The notes: generated by a model from the letters alone, not told the origin. Positions 36,242-46,069 are shown, counted from the first letter of the stretch. The stretch is 64,000 nt of DNA from Chitinophagaceae bacterium BSSC1 (GCA_002256435.1 NKJC01000001.1:1240001-1304000), one strand, 5' to 3'. Numbers and translations are program-made.

Positions 36242-38044
36242 CTAGTACGGTTTCTTATTATTAAACCAAGTCTTATCATCTTTTGCCAACACAGGATTTG
36301 CAGGACCACCATAAGGCGTAATTTGTCCGGGCTGTGTAGGAATAGATTTTAAGAATTCAATAATCTCGTAACGTTCTGCATCGGTAAACAAACGGCCAAT
36401 AACACCGGGGCCTTTGGCGTTTTCAAAACTATGACCCGCATTGGAATTACCCATTAATTTTGTGTCAAACATAAACAGGCCAGATTTTACTTCTGTATTA
36501 ATACCCACTTTCACAGGATCAAATTGACTGTTCACATAAAAAGTTTGAGACCTTTCTTTTGCTGGTGATAATAACTCATACAAATTGGGAACAGATGCAT
36601 TGTGCAAGAAAGGACCAATGGCCCAAGAACCATCGCGCGGAGCGGCTTTATATCTTCCAAAAGGAATCTTTGCAGCTGCTAGTCTTTCTAATGATTGATA
36701 ACCGTAAGCGTCTAATGTTTGTTCAGGAGTAAAACCTGCTTTCTTTAAAGAATAACCCATCATGGCTCCTTCTACTACTTGAAAGAATTCAGTAGGTGTC
36801 ACTTTTTCTTTGCCGCCGAAAATGGTTTTCAAGTGTTTGGTTTCAACTACTGCATTGGTATCAAGTGCAATACTTTTTAAATTGGCAGGATCTGTACCAA
36901 CATAACCCTGCGGTACAAGTGCATTTTCAATCATGCGTTTGCCCTGTTCTCTTGGTTCACTCCATCTATGCGGATAGGTACTATGGCAAGAAGAACAATT
37001 GGTGGTAAAGAGTTTGGCACCTCTTGCTGCTTTGGCTTCATCTATTTTACCCAATACTTCTTGGGGCCATTGTGGTGGCGCCAACCTACGCAACATTTGT
37101 TCAATTTGAGCAAGCCATTTTACATCAACCGTTGATATATTATAATTAGCAGGATTGCCTTTAGATGTTAAATCGTATCGTGCAAATACACCAAGGGCTT
37201 CACTATAATTGCGTGTTAAAGGGTTTGGTGAAACACCACTCCATTCTACCCAAGCAGATTGAGAAGAGTTCCAAACAAAGGGAGGTTTTACTGGTGCTCT
37301 ATCAATAGTAACATTATCAAAAATGCCTGTATGGATTCCCAAAAAGGCGTTGGCAATTCCACCAAAAGCATCTACCCTTCCAGGTCCATTTTCTTGTTTA
37401 GAGAAAAGAATTTTATTGATCCAACTTTGAGCAATTGCTGCATCCTCGTTCAATCTTTTGCGCAAATCAGCTTCGTCTACTTTTGCTTTCTTGCCAATCT
37501 CTGCTACCATTTCTTTAAAAGCGCTTTCGTCTTTTTGAACACGGTCTAGTGCACCTGAGAGTTTCTTTAACCAAGGCACCAATTGCAAGGCGCTGGCGTT
37601 ACCACCATCAATACGAATATTGGTTCCGTTATAATTAATTTGATTGGTATGACAAGCTGCACAGGTAAGACCGGCATAGACTCCTTTAAAAGGACCTTCT
37701 TTTACTTCTGACTTAGCAATACCCACGGGAAGTTCATCAGGGTTTTTGGGATGGCCAGCTGGCTCTCTCAAAAATCCAAACTGATTGGTGATGGCAGGTG
37801 AATTAATCAAAGCCTTTGTTTCCGGATCTTTTAAAGCCAAATAAATATCATAAGACAATAAAGCCGAACCTTGGGGAGCCCAATAATATTCAGCACGGTC
37901 ATCGGCAGACCAACCTTGGTTCAAATAAACCGTTTTGCTACTGTCTGTTGTGTTAGACGTTTCGGTTTTTGTTTGCGGACCACTACAGTAAACTGCGGTC
38001 ATAATCACCGCAAGCAATAGGGCCATTGTTAGTATTTGTTTCAT
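36242..38044 (-). CDS. RoxA-like dihaem c-type cytochrome lipoprotein
   Basis: The 600-residue protein has a lipobox-like N-terminus (TAVYCSGP, Cys20). It carries two haem-c sites, CAACH (128-132) and CSSCH (350-354). Features shared with rubber-oxygenase RoxA-type and MauG/CcpA-like dihaem proteins are QGWSADDRAEYYWAPQGSAL near the N-terminus and GPFLHNASVPNLYELL near the C-terminus. RoxA cleaves polyisoprene with O2 and relatives act as peroxidases; the substrate here is unknown. It is second in an operon, 22 nt after an outer-membrane barrel gene. Haem attachment requires the cytochrome c maturation machinery, which is not in the window. Confidence 0.85.
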   Translation of the reverse strand: MKQILTMALLLAVIMTAVYCSGPQTKTETSNTTDSSKTVYLNQGWSADDRAEYYWAPQGSALLSYDIYLALKDPETKALINSPAITNQFGFLREPAGHPKNPDELPVGIAKSEVKEGPFKGVYAGLTCAACHTNQINYNGTNIRIDGGNASALQLVPWLKKLSGALDRVQKDESAFKEMVAEIGKKAKVDEADLRKRLNEDAAIAQSWINKILFSKQENGPGRVDAFGGIANAFLGIHTGIFDNVTIDRAPVKPPFVWNSSQSAWVEWSGVSPNPLTRNYSEALGVFARYDLTSKGNPANYNISTVDVKWLAQIEQMLRRLAPPQWPQEVLGKIDEAKAARGAKLFTTNCSSCHSTYPHRWSEPREQGKRMIENALVPQGYVGTDPANLKSIALDTNAVVETKHLKTIFGGKEKVTPTEFFQVVEGAMMGYSLKKAGFTPEQTLDAYGYQSLERLAAAKIPFGRYKAAPRDGSWAIGPFLHNASVPNLYELLSPAKERSQTFYVNSQFDPVKVGINTEVKSGLFMFDTKLMGNSNAGHSFENAKGPGVIGRLFTDAERYEIIEFLKSIPTQPGQITPYGGPANPVLAKDDKTWFNNKKPY

Positions 38045-38066
38045 ATAAAGGGAGTTGTTTTAATTA

Positions 38067-38861
38067 TTATAAATAAACGGTTGCGCCAATTCTATACACA
38101 TGAATCTTGTTGGTAAAATTGGGGCCCCAATAAGCGTTTAGTTTTAGTTTATTGGGTTTAACAATCTTATTAAAATTCAATTCACCCGTCCAATAAGTGG
38201 TCCAATTGCCATTGCTATTTAAGAAAGAGGGTGTGGGATTTACAAATAAGAAAGTGCTACTATTAAAGGAATAGCTGGCATTCAATTGTAAGCCAATGCC
38301 ATTGCTAGTGGTTTTCAAAGCATCGGGAATTAAGTTGGTCTGTGGCTTTGTTTGATGCACATAACTAATGCCTGGAAATAGAGCTAATTGTTTTGACACA
38401 ACATAACCCAAGACCAATCCACCAGCCAAGGACCAGCTGCTAGAACCCAATCCTTTTTCAAAAGAGCCTGTTGGAATACTAATGTCTAAAAAAGGCGCAA
38501 CAGCAATTAAAGAGGGACTAACATTTCTTTTAACCACATTAAAGTATCTGAATCGTAGGTCTCCTATTCCAGCAGCAGCACCCTTGCTATTGTAGAGTAA
38601 GGGAACTTCAAATAGAAACAAATTATTGGGATTAAAAGCATACTGCACATTGGCCCTTACACCATACAAGTTATTAGATGAAGAACTTTGCCATTCTAGG
38701 TTGGCATTGATCTGCGTATATAAATTAGAAGGTTTAGAAGGGTCTATCTGTGTGGTGGGTTTGACAACCTGAGCAATAGTTTGGGCATTCACAGACCCTG
38801 TAGCCAAAAACAACAAAACAAAACTGGCCAATAATGGGCGGAAAAATTGATAGCATTCCAT
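38067..38861 (-). CDS. Outer-membrane barrel protein (Phenol_MetA_deg-like)
   Basis: I choose the ATG at 38859-38861 (264 residues); a GTG ten codons upstream is an alternative. The signal peptide is SFVLLFLATGSVNAQ. The mature part has regularly spaced amphipathic strands (NLEWQSSSSNNLYGVRANVQYAF, DLRFRYFNVV, SWSLAGGLVLGYVVS, GIGLQLNASYSF). It resembles the barrels encoded beside degradative or redox enzymes. Co-transcription with the RoxA-like cytochrome suggests delivery of a hydrophobic substrate, which is inference. Confidence 0.75.
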   Translation of the reverse strand: MECYQFFRPLLASFVLLFLATGSVNAQTIAQVVKPTTQIDPSKPSNLYTQINANLEWQSSSSNNLYGVRANVQYAFNPNNLFLFEVPLLYNSKGAAAGIGDLRFRYFNVVKRNVSPSLIAVAPFLDISIPTGSFEKGLGSSSWSLAGGLVLGYVVSKQLALFPGISYVHQTKPQTNLIPDALKTTSNGIGLQLNASYSFNSSTFLFVNPTPSFLNSNGNWTTYWTGELNFNKIVKPNKLKLNAYWGPNFTNKIHVYRIGATVYL

Positions 38862-39128
38862 CACGGAGCGCTTAGTAGCAAAGAAGTTCACTGGAACAGA
38901 ATTTTATATTATGAAAATTTATGCTGCAATTTCCAGCTACCTACTGGCAATAGATGTAATAAAATCATTAATTAATAGTAGTAAAACGGCTGATACTTGT
39001 CTTATAATGGCTACATACTGCCGGTTCATTCCATAATTTCTGCAATTCACTCCTTTTTCATTGTTGCAGCGCCAAGTGCATAGTAGCATTGTTGTGTAAA
39101 CATTCATTATCCCATACAACAGAACACC

Positions 39129-39584
39129 ATGAAAAAACTAACACTGCTCCTAAACATTGCGCTGCTAACCATTGGTCTGCAAGCGGCAGCCCAAACAGAA
39201 ATTCCAAAAGGCTTTGAAAAAGCCAGCATTGTTTTAACGGATGGCAGCACCCTAGAAGGATATGCCAAGGATCAAATGCGCAAGCAAGCCTCTATTCAAT
39301 TTTACAATCCAACCACAGGAAAGAAAACCAGTTATGACGCCAATAACTTGAACAGCATAAGCATCAATGAGAACAAATGGATCTGCCTTCAGGGCGATTT
39401 TTTTAAACAACTCAACAATAGCAATCCCATCTTGTTACAAAAATGCAGCGATGTTGCTGGCAAGCCCGTCTACAATGGCATTGAAACCGTAATCAGCACT
39501 GGCAGCCAAGGCAAGATTGATGACCAATTCCAATACAATAGCAATACCAACCAATTAATCCCCGTTTCCAATAAGAAGGGTTAA
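39129..39584 (+). CDS. Small secreted protein of unknown function
   Basis: The 151-residue protein has a signal peptide (MKKLTLLLNIALLTIGLQAAAQ). It shows a beta-rich pattern (ASIVLTDGSTLEGYAKDQM) resembling small Bacteroidota proteins that describe modification of a surface (GSTLEGYA...KKTSYDANNLNSI). No enzyme motif is visible. It lies 14 nt upstream of the TonB receptor in the same operon and may be a periplasmic or surface accessory of it. Confidence 0.65.
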   Translation: MKKLTLLLNIALLTIGLQAAAQTEIPKGFEKASIVLTDGSTLEGYAKDQMRKQASIQFYNPTTGKKTSYDANNLNSISINENKWICLQGDFFKQLNNSNPILLQKCSDVAGKPVYNGIETVISTGSQGKIDDQFQYNSNTNQLIPVSNKKG

Positions 39585-39598
39585 TCCAATTATCCAAT

Positions 39599-41968
39599 AT
39601 GAAACATCCAATCATTTTAATAGCTGCCCTATTCTTAGGGATCAGCTTTACCCAGGCCCAGAAAGCTATTCTTACCCAAACTATTAAGGGTGTAGTCATA
39701 GACCAACAATCCGGCAACCCACTACGCAATGCCACCATAGTAGTAGAAGGTAGCATTCCAGCTATCAGTAGTAATACAGATAGCCAAGGTGTTTTTAAAC
39801 TAGTGGGCGTACCTATTGGAAGACAAAATATTCGCACTGTTTTGGTGGGATATGAAAACGCCACTAGTGCCAATATAGAAGTAACATCCAGCAAAGAAGT
39901 GGTGTTAGAAATCAAACTCAAAGAAAAGATTAGCCTACTAAAAGAAGTAGTAGTAACCAGTGGTAAACAAAAGAACCGTGCACTAAATGAAGCAGCGGTA
40001 GTGAGTGCGCGTCAGTTAAGTATGGATGAAGCCGTGCGCTATTCCGGTACCCGCAATGATCCCAGCCGCATGGCACAAAACTTTGCAGGCGTGAGTGGTA
40101 CCAATGACGCGCGTAATGATATTGTAATCCGCGGAAACTCACCCACAGGTGTGCTTTGGCGCATGGATGGGATTGATATTCCCAACCCCAATCACTTTGG
40201 TACATTGGGCTCAACTGGCGGTCCTGTAACTATTCTGAATACCAATATGCTCAAGAACTCAGACTTTATTACCAGTGCATTTCCTGCGCAATATGGTAAT
40301 GCATTGGCGGGCGTATTTGACCTAAGAATGCGTAATGGTAACAATGAAAAATATGAGTACCTAGGACAAATGGGATTCAACGGATTTGAGTTTGGTGCAG
40401 AGGGACCATTTAGCAAAAACAGTAAATCAAGTTTCTTGGTCAATTATAGATATTCTCTGGTAGCAGCCATTCAGAAATTAGGATTGAATGTTGGAACAGG
40501 TTCGGCCACGCCTTATTACCAAGACGCTTCTTTTAAACTGCATTTTGTAACCAAGAAATCTGGCACCATTGACATTTTTGGATTGGGTGGAGAGAGTCAT
40601 ATTAATTTCCCACCTGACTCTTCAGATAATTTGTACACCAATAATGATGGCAAGTTGCGCAACAGCAATACCAAATCTTTAACGGGAGTGATTGGCGCCA
40701 CGCATACTTATTTCTTTAACCCACGTACTTCTGGAAAATTTACGCTAGCACTTTCTGCTTTTCAGTCTAAGTACAATGAAGAAATTATAGAAACAGGCAA
40801 GCCCGATAAATCCGCATATGTAGTGTTGAACAAACAAACCAAGATTTCTATTGGTTATAATTTTAACCAGAAGCTTAATGCACAAAACCAAATTAGTGCA
40901 GGTCTGTTGACCGATGTGAATTTATTAAACTTGCAAAAAGATTACTTACCCAATGGTTCAACTGTTTTGACCACATTGACCAATGCACAAAACACCGCCA
41001 CACTGACCAAGGGTTTTGGTAACTGGATGCACCGCTTTAATAATCAAGTAAGCACCAACCTTGGTGTGTATGCACAATGGTTTAGTTTAAATAATAGTGT
41101 TGCGGTAGAACCGCGATGGAATTTGAAATACCAATTTCAACCCAACCAATCTCTTTCTTTGGGTGCGGGTTTACATAGTCAAACCCAACCACTGGATGTA
41201 TATTTTTATCAGAGCACCAATGGAGCTGGACAAACCGTGCTCTCTAATAAGGACCTGGGTTTTGTAAGAAGTTTACACGGGGTCATGGGTTACGATATTA
41301 ATTTTAGCAGCAATCTCCGATTCAAGACAGAAGTCTATGCACAGTATATCTATGATGCCGCCACTGAAAGCAAGCCCAGTTCATTTAGCATGCTGAATGC
41401 GGGTGCAGGATTTGCCTTTCCAGAAAAATTCTATTTACAAAACCAAGGAAAGGGTAGCAACTATGGCGTAGAATTTACTTTAGAAAAATTCTTAAACAAA
41501 GGATTTTATTATTTGGTTACAGGCTCCTTGTTTGAATCAAAGTACAAGGGATCAGACCAAGTATTACGCAACACAGCTTTCAATAGTAATTATGTATTCA
41601 ACTTATTGGGGGGCAAAGAATGGAAGCTGTCTAAGCTCAATAGTTTTGGCATAGACACCAAGTTTGCTATTGCAGGCGGTCAACGCTATACACCTTTTGA
41701 TATACCTGCATCAAAGGCTGCAGGGTTTGTGATCTATCAAGAAGACAAAGCTTTTAGTTTACAAAACGATACTTATCTGCGCTGGGACTTAAAATTCTCT
41801 TTTACCCGCAACGGACCAAAAGCAACGCAGAAATGGTATGTAGATTTTCAAAACCTGACCAATCACAAAAACATCTTTGTTAGAACCTTGAATCCAAGTA
41901 CAGGTCAAATCAAAGAGATCAATCAAATTGGTTTCTTCCCCAATATCAATTATCAAATTACTTTTTAA
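39599..41968 (+). CDS. TonB-dependent receptor with carboxypeptidase-like N-domain
   Basis: The 789-residue protein has a signal peptide (PIILIAALFLGISFTQAQ) and a carboxypeptidase-regulatory-like domain (~25-110, KGVVIDQQSGNPLRNATI). A plug follows (EVVVTSGKQKNRALNEAAVVSARQLS, IVIRGNSPTGVLWRMDGIDIPNPNHF) and then the barrel, ending NINYQITF. It is not of the SusC subgroup and has no SusD partner. An intrinsic terminator follows at 41979, separating it from the LytS-type operon. Confidence 0.92.
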   Translation: MKHPIILIAALFLGISFTQAQKAILTQTIKGVVIDQQSGNPLRNATIVVEGSIPAISSNTDSQGVFKLVGVPIGRQNIRTVLVGYENATSANIEVTSSKEVVLEIKLKEKISLLKEVVVTSGKQKNRALNEAAVVSARQLSMDEAVRYSGTRNDPSRMAQNFAGVSGTNDARNDIVIRGNSPTGVLWRMDGIDIPNPNHFGTLGSTGGPVTILNTNMLKNSDFITSAFPAQYGNALAGVFDLRMRNGNNEKYEYLGQMGFNGFEFGAEGPFSKNSKSSFLVNYRYSLVAAIQKLGLNVGTGSATPYYQDASFKLHFVTKKSGTIDIFGLGGESHINFPPDSSDNLYTNNDGKLRNSNTKSLTGVIGATHTYFFNPRTSGKFTLALSAFQSKYNEEIIETGKPDKSAYVVLNKQTKISIGYNFNQKLNAQNQISAGLLTDVNLLNLQKDYLPNGSTVLTTLTNAQNTATLTKGFGNWMHRFNNQVSTNLGVYAQWFSLNNSVAVEPRWNLKYQFQPNQSLSLGAGLHSQTQPLDVYFYQSTNGAGQTVLSNKDLGFVRSLHGVMGYDINFSSNLRFKTEVYAQYIYDAATESKPSSFSMLNAGAGFAFPEKFYLQNQGKGSNYGVEFTLEKFLNKGFYYLVTGSLFESKYKGSDQVLRNTAFNSNYVFNLLGGKEWKLSKLNSFGIDTKFAIAGGQRYTPFDIPASKAAGFVIYQEDKAFSLQNDTYLRWDLKFSFTRNGPKATQKWYVDFQNLTNHKNIFVRTLNPSTGQIKEINQIGFFPNINYQITF

Positions 41969-41978
41969 CCCCCCTATT

Positions 41979-42017
41979 CAAGACCCGGTTTACAAGTCCG
42001 GGTCTTGTCTTATCTTT
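41979..42017 (+). terminator. Intrinsic terminator after the TonB receptor gene
   Basis: CAAGACCCGG (41979-41988) and CCGGGTCTTG (41998-42007) form a perfect 10-bp stem with a 9-base loop, followed by TCTTATCTTT. It lies between the receptor stop and the start of the kinase gene at 42036, so the kinase needs its own promoter or read-through. Confidence 0.85.
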
Positions 42018-42035
42018 AAAGTATCAATTATACAA

Positions 42036-43097
42036 ATGCACAATAAGGTAATTTTTTACAATCCAAAAATTGGGTTTGATGACCGCAAGCTCATGGCATT
42101 GATGATTCCTTTATTGGCCTTATTGATTCCCTTTGTATTCTTTGGATTGCGTTTACACAGACAGCCCTATTTTAATTATAAAATCTATATCACAACCTTA
42201 ATAACCACCAGCGTTGTTTGGTTAGGCAATAGGTATATCATGATCTGGTCTAGAACAAAATATCCTTTGTATGAAGAAACCAAGACCAGGATTAAGTTTC
42301 AAACGGTGATCATGTTGTTCTTTACCTTTTTCTCCACCAATATGCTGGGATGGTCATTAAAAGGTTATTGTGATTTTGAAGACCCCAATTTTCCGGGAAG
42401 GTCATTGGGCGATATTTTATTTAACAGTAATAGCGCTTCCCTGTTTAGCACATTGGCTGTTGCTGCTATTTATGAGAGTCGTTATTTTATGAGTCAATTA
42501 AGACATAGTGTAGAAGAAAAAGAAATGCTGAAAAGAGAAAGTCTGATGGCGCAGTTGAATGCTTTGAAAACGCAGGTGAACCCGCATTTTCTCTTTAATA
42601 ATTTGAACACGCTTTGTTCCATCATTCCAGAAAATCCCAAACAGGCTGTGGCTTTTGTACAAGAACTTTCAAAAGTCTATCGGCATATTCTAGAAGTAAA
42701 GGATGAAACTTCTATTCCACTCAGAGAAGAGATGGAAGTCTTGCAGGCCTATGCTTTTTTATTGCAAACTCGTTTTGGTGAAAACCTACAAATTGAGATG
42801 AAAGTACCAGCTGCCAATATGGAAGACAAAGTGGTACCGCTATCCTTACAGCTATTAATGGAGAACGCCATTAAACACAATATAGTTTCACAAGACAGAC
42901 CACTACATATCCTGGTTACGGTAAAGGATGGAAAATTAATGGTGGCCAATAATTTGCAAAAGAAAAACCAACTCATAGAATCAACCGGCATTGGTCTTAC
43001 TAATATTCGTAACCGTTATAAGATGCTCACCAGCCAAACGGTAGAAGTAATTGAACTAGCAGAATCCTTTTCCGTATCCATTCCCCTAATTGCTTAA
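42036..43097 (+). CDS. LytS/YehU-type membrane sensor histidine kinase
   Basis: The ATG at 42036-42038 (353 residues) is preferred; the frame opens earlier inside the receptor gene, across the terminator. Four probable membrane helices (about 18-38, 50-70, 90-108, 130-150) are followed by a His_kinase domain (KTQVNPHFLFNNLNTL, acceptor His184). A HATPase domain (LLMENAIKHNI, TGIGLTNIRNRYKML) ends the protein. This type pairs with LytTR regulators, one of which is encoded 2 nt downstream. The signal is unknown. Confidence 0.92.
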   Translation: MHNKVIFYNPKIGFDDRKLMALMIPLLALLIPFVFFGLRLHRQPYFNYKIYITTLITTSVVWLGNRYIMIWSRTKYPLYEETKTRIKFQTVIMLFFTFFSTNMLGWSLKGYCDFEDPNFPGRSLGDILFNSNSASLFSTLAVAAIYESRYFMSQLRHSVEEKEMLKRESLMAQLNALKTQVNPHFLFNNLNTLCSIIPENPKQAVAFVQELSKVYRHILEVKDETSIPLREEMEVLQAYAFLLQTRFGENLQIEMKVPAANMEDKVVPLSLQLLMENAIKHNIVSQDRPLHILVTVKDGKLMVANNLQKKNQLIESTGIGLTNIRNRYKMLTSQTVEVIELAESFSVSIPLIA

Positions 43098-43099
43098 TC

Positions 43100-43861
43100 A
43101 TGCGGATCATCATCATAGAAGACGAAGCTCCTGCAGCCAATAGGTTGATTAAATTAATTCAATCGCTGCGCGATGATGTAGAGATAGTCAAGCGTCTAGA
43201 CAGTGTAGAGGCTGCCGTGCATTATTTTAAAACATCGCCGCAGGCTGATTTAATTTTCATGGATATTCAATTGGCCGATGGTTTGAGTTTTCAAATTTTT
43301 GAATCCGTACAAATTCAAACACCCATCATATTTACTACTGCGTTTGATCAATACACCCTCAAAGCATTTAAAGTAAATAGCATTGACTATTTGCTCAAAC
43401 CCATTGATGAAAAAGAATTGGAGAAGGCCCTTGATAAATACCAACAGCTACACCAATCAAACAGTGTAGGCATTTCTGATAAAGTGCTGCAGTTGGTTGA
43501 ACAACTGAACCAAATAAAATACAAGGAGAGGATTCTGATTAAGCGCGGGCAGCAAATGGGTTTTATTAAAACAGAGCAGCTGGCTTATGGCTACGCCGAT
43601 GGTAAACTTTGTTTTGCCGTAGACCTAAGTGGCAACAAACATTTATTAGAATGCAATCTCTCTCAATTAGAAGAGCAGTTACAACCCAAACAATTTTTCC
43701 GCATCAATAGAAACCTGCTGGTGAATATAGACAGCATACAAAAAGTACATACTTGGTTGGGCGGAAGATTAAAATTAGAACTCCTGCCAAGCACGGCCGT
43801 TGAAACCGTTGTCTCCAGAGAAAGGGTCAACGAATTCAAAGATTGGTTGGGAGATAATTAA
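43100..43861 (+). CDS. LytTR-family response regulator
   Basis: The receiver domain has IIEDE near the N-terminus, phospho-acceptor Asp55 (LIFMDIQLADG) and the TTAF and LLKP motifs. A LytTR DNA-binding domain covers ~140-250 (QMGFIKTEQLAYGYADGKLCF, FFRINRNLLVNIDSI). It forms a pair with the LytS-type kinase. The stop shares TTAA with the convergent nucleotidyltransferase-like gene. Confidence 0.93.
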   Translation: MRIIIIEDEAPAANRLIKLIQSLRDDVEIVKRLDSVEAAVHYFKTSPQADLIFMDIQLADGLSFQIFESVQIQTPIIFTTAFDQYTLKAFKVNSIDYLLKPIDEKELEKALDKYQQLHQSNSVGISDKVLQLVEQLNQIKYKERILIKRGQQMGFIKTEQLAYGYADGKLCFAVDLSGNKHLLECNLSQLEEQLQPKQFFRINRNLLVNIDSIQKVHTWLGGRLKLELLPSTAVETVVSRERVNEFKDWLGDN

Positions 43862-44793
43862 GCTCGCAACACGCGTTGGTGTTTTTTGCCAAAGCCTTCT
43901 AAATGATTGTTCCAGCGTTGAATAATTTTGTCAAAATGCCCCGTGAAATGCACTTTGGCCACGTGTTTGCCAATCATTAAATTTCTGGAACCGTTCTCAA
44001 ACAAGTGTTTTGGAAAACGCTTTTCCCAACGAGCTTGGGTTTGTTGCAAGAACCAATTATCCATGGGTTCAGCCAACCATGCAGGGAAGAAAAATTCTGC
44101 AAATTTTTGAAACCAGTGCTGTTCATAAACTGCCTCGCTTTCAGAAGGCGGATAATTGGGAAAATATTCTTTAGCCCAAGGATTGGCGCTCAAAAGCTCC
44201 TGATAAACAGTTGCACCATACATTGGTTTGAGTGTCATCAATTCAATGGCGGGATAAAAAGACTTGTTTTTAAAACTCAAGTCCGCATTGCTGATCATAT
44301 AATTGAAACAGAAATGCTTGGCACTTCTTAAAACAAATCTTTGAATGAATACAAAAAAGAGACGCGCAATCCACAAACGACCCTGTTCAACAATGATAAA
44401 ATAATCAATATCGCTGTTCTCATCCATATAGTCTTTAGAAATAGATCCCGATAACATGACCGCGCGCACAAAGGGAATCTTTTGCATCCAGCCAGCGTGT
44501 TTGGCAGCAATGGGCATGGCAGTTTTGGCCATTTGGTTACCATTGATTCTGCTATTCACCCAGTCTTGGTTGCCATTAATGGTATAGTGATCTCCAAAAC
44601 GTTTAACGGATTCTTGAAAAACCAATTCAGCCAATTCCTGCTCCACATGTTGTAGAGAACTGGTTTGAGAACGCTCAAAAATCTCTTTAGCGGTCAAGGG
44701 GTATTTGAACACTTCAAAATACAGGAGTATCCGGATAATCTCCAACGCATCATAACCCAAGGGGGTCTGGCTTAAGCTATTGGTTTCATTCAT
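43858..44793 (-). CDS. Nucleotidyltransferase-domain protein
   Basis: The 311-residue protein has an N-terminal helical part (ALEIIRILLYFEVFKYPLTAKEIFE). A minimal nucleotidyltransferase-fold motif follows: LSGSISKDYMDENSDIDYFIIV, with GS and paired Asp residues (DID) for metal binding. The C-terminal half (~180-311) is helical and aromatic-rich. Such proteins occur in Bacteroidota cell-surface clusters, but their substrate is unknown. It diverges from the sulfotransferase gene by 127 bases. Confidence 0.75.
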   Translation of the reverse strand: MNETNSLSQTPLGYDALEIIRILLYFEVFKYPLTAKEIFERSQTSSLQHVEQELAELVFQESVKRFGDHYTINGNQDWVNSRINGNQMAKTAMPIAAKHAGWMQKIPFVRAVMLSGSISKDYMDENSDIDYFIIVEQGRLWIARLFFVFIQRFVLRSAKHFCFNYMISNADLSFKNKSFYPAIELMTLKPMYGATVYQELLSANPWAKEYFPNYPPSESEAVYEQHWFQKFAEFFFPAWLAEPMDNWFLQQTQARWEKRFPKHLFENGSRNLMIGKHVAKVHFTGHFDKIIQRWNNHLEGFGKKHQRVLRA

Positions 44794-44920
44794 GGTTCCC
44801 TATTTGAAAACCTATACGAGCCTAACCGGAAAAAGGTAGACTCCGTTTCAAAAAATTTATTGGCTTAGTGGATTTACCTACATTTAATGCCTTAGAAACC
44901 GCCCCACCAACCAACTTAGC

Positions 44921-46069
44921 ATGGGATACCAAGAAATATGGCAGCTGGAACAGGCTTTTGATAGCCAGATTTTTCCGGGCAAACAGGTGGGAAGAACCCC
45001 TCAGAAACAAATAGATGCTGGTCATAAATGGGCTCAGGCTGTTTGGGACCAAGCAACGCAAGAGGGAGCACTCACGTATTCTAAAGAAATCATTGAACAA
45101 GGACTGGCGTTGAGCCAAGAAGCGGTTTATCTCTGTGGTGTAGAAAGAAGTGGCACCACCTTGCTGCGCAACTTACTAGACAACCATTCACAGTTGTCGG
45201 TACTGCCATCAGAGGGAACTTATTATACCCATATAACAAACAAAATGAAAGCCATACCAGCCATAGATAGAAAAGCATATCTCTGCCAAGAATGGCTTTG
45301 GCGATTGGTTACTTCTGACCATCAACCCCCGTTTTGGTTATTGGGAAGAAGCTCTGAAACAACATCGGCCTATGTAGATTTTGCTAGGGCTTTTATTAGC
45401 TGGTGGGAACAAGCGGAAAAACATTTAGAACAGATCAGCGCTTGGCCATCACTAGTGGTGCAATTGGCCTGGGCACATAGTTGCCAACAAATCAGTGGGT
45501 CAAGTGCGGCAAAATTATGGGTAGACAAAACACCCAGGAATGAAATGTATTTGCAAGAGATCTGGCAGTCATTACCCAAGGCCAAAGTGATTTACATAGC
45601 AAGGAACCCAGTAGCCATTATCAATTCAAGAAAAAGAATGGATGCATTTGCGGGTACGCCTACCAAACATTTTATCAAGCAACTGCGGCAATCACTTCAA
45701 ACAATGCTGCGCATGCAAGAAAGTGCTGACTCCAGATTATTGGTCTTGCGCTATGAAGATTTGGTAGCCAAACCAACAGAGACCATGCAAACCATTGCCA
45801 ATTTTATAGGCATCAACTATGAAGCTGGTTTATTGGTGCCCACCATCAAAGGGCAAGTCACCAATAGCAATAGTTCCTTTGCAACAGCAGAACAAGCGGG
45901 CAGTATTTTGCTGGAAAAATCCAAGCAAGAAAATATGGCATTAACCCAAGCGGAGCTTGCTCTCTTATACGCTTCCGTTGGTAAGCAAGCGCTTGCCTTT
46001 GGTTATGAAATGCCCAGCATGAGCGGGTTACAGGCTTTTTGGATTAGACTAAAAAATGGATTGCTATGA
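44921..46069 (+). CDS. PAPS-dependent sulfotransferase
   Basis: The 382-residue protein has the 5'-phosphosulfate loop (GVERSGTTLL, residues 73-82) and the 3'-phosphate motif (KVIYIARNPVAIINSRKRM). LVLRYEDLVAKP is a further family motif. It transfers sulfate from PAPS to an acceptor, here likely a glycan or glycolipid, given the glycosyltransferases in the cluster. An APS kinase gene at the other end of the cluster (50604-51146) could make the PAPS. It overlaps the methyltransferase by 4 nt. No signal peptide, so it acts in the cytoplasm. Confidence 0.88.
   Translation: MGYQEIWQLEQAFDSQIFPGKQVGRTPQKQIDAGHKWAQAVWDQATQEGALTYSKEIIEQGLALSQEAVYLCGVERSGTTLLRNLLDNHSQLSVLPSEGTYYTHITNKMKAIPAIDRKAYLCQEWLWRLVTSDHQPPFWLLGRSSETTSAYVDFARAFISWWEQAEKHLEQISAWPSLVVQLAWAHSCQQISGSSAAKLWVDKTPRNEMYLQEIWQSLPKAKVIYIARNPVAIINSRKRMDAFAGTPTKHFIKQLRQSLQTMLRMQESADSRLLVLRYEDLVAKPTETMQTIANFIGINYEAGLLVPTIKGQVTNSNSSFATAEQAGSILLEKSKQENMALTQAELALLYASVGKQALAFGYEMPSMSGLQAFWIRLKNGLL

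Noticed and set aside
38937..39119. Short minus-strand frame of 60 codons in the gap before 39129
   Set aside because: No signal, domain or plausible neighbour context; I treat it as chance in AT-rich intergenic DNA.
44822..45118. Minus-strand frame opposite the sulfotransferase start
   Set aside because: It overlaps the N-terminus of a gene with a clear PAPS-binding loop and has no motif of its own.
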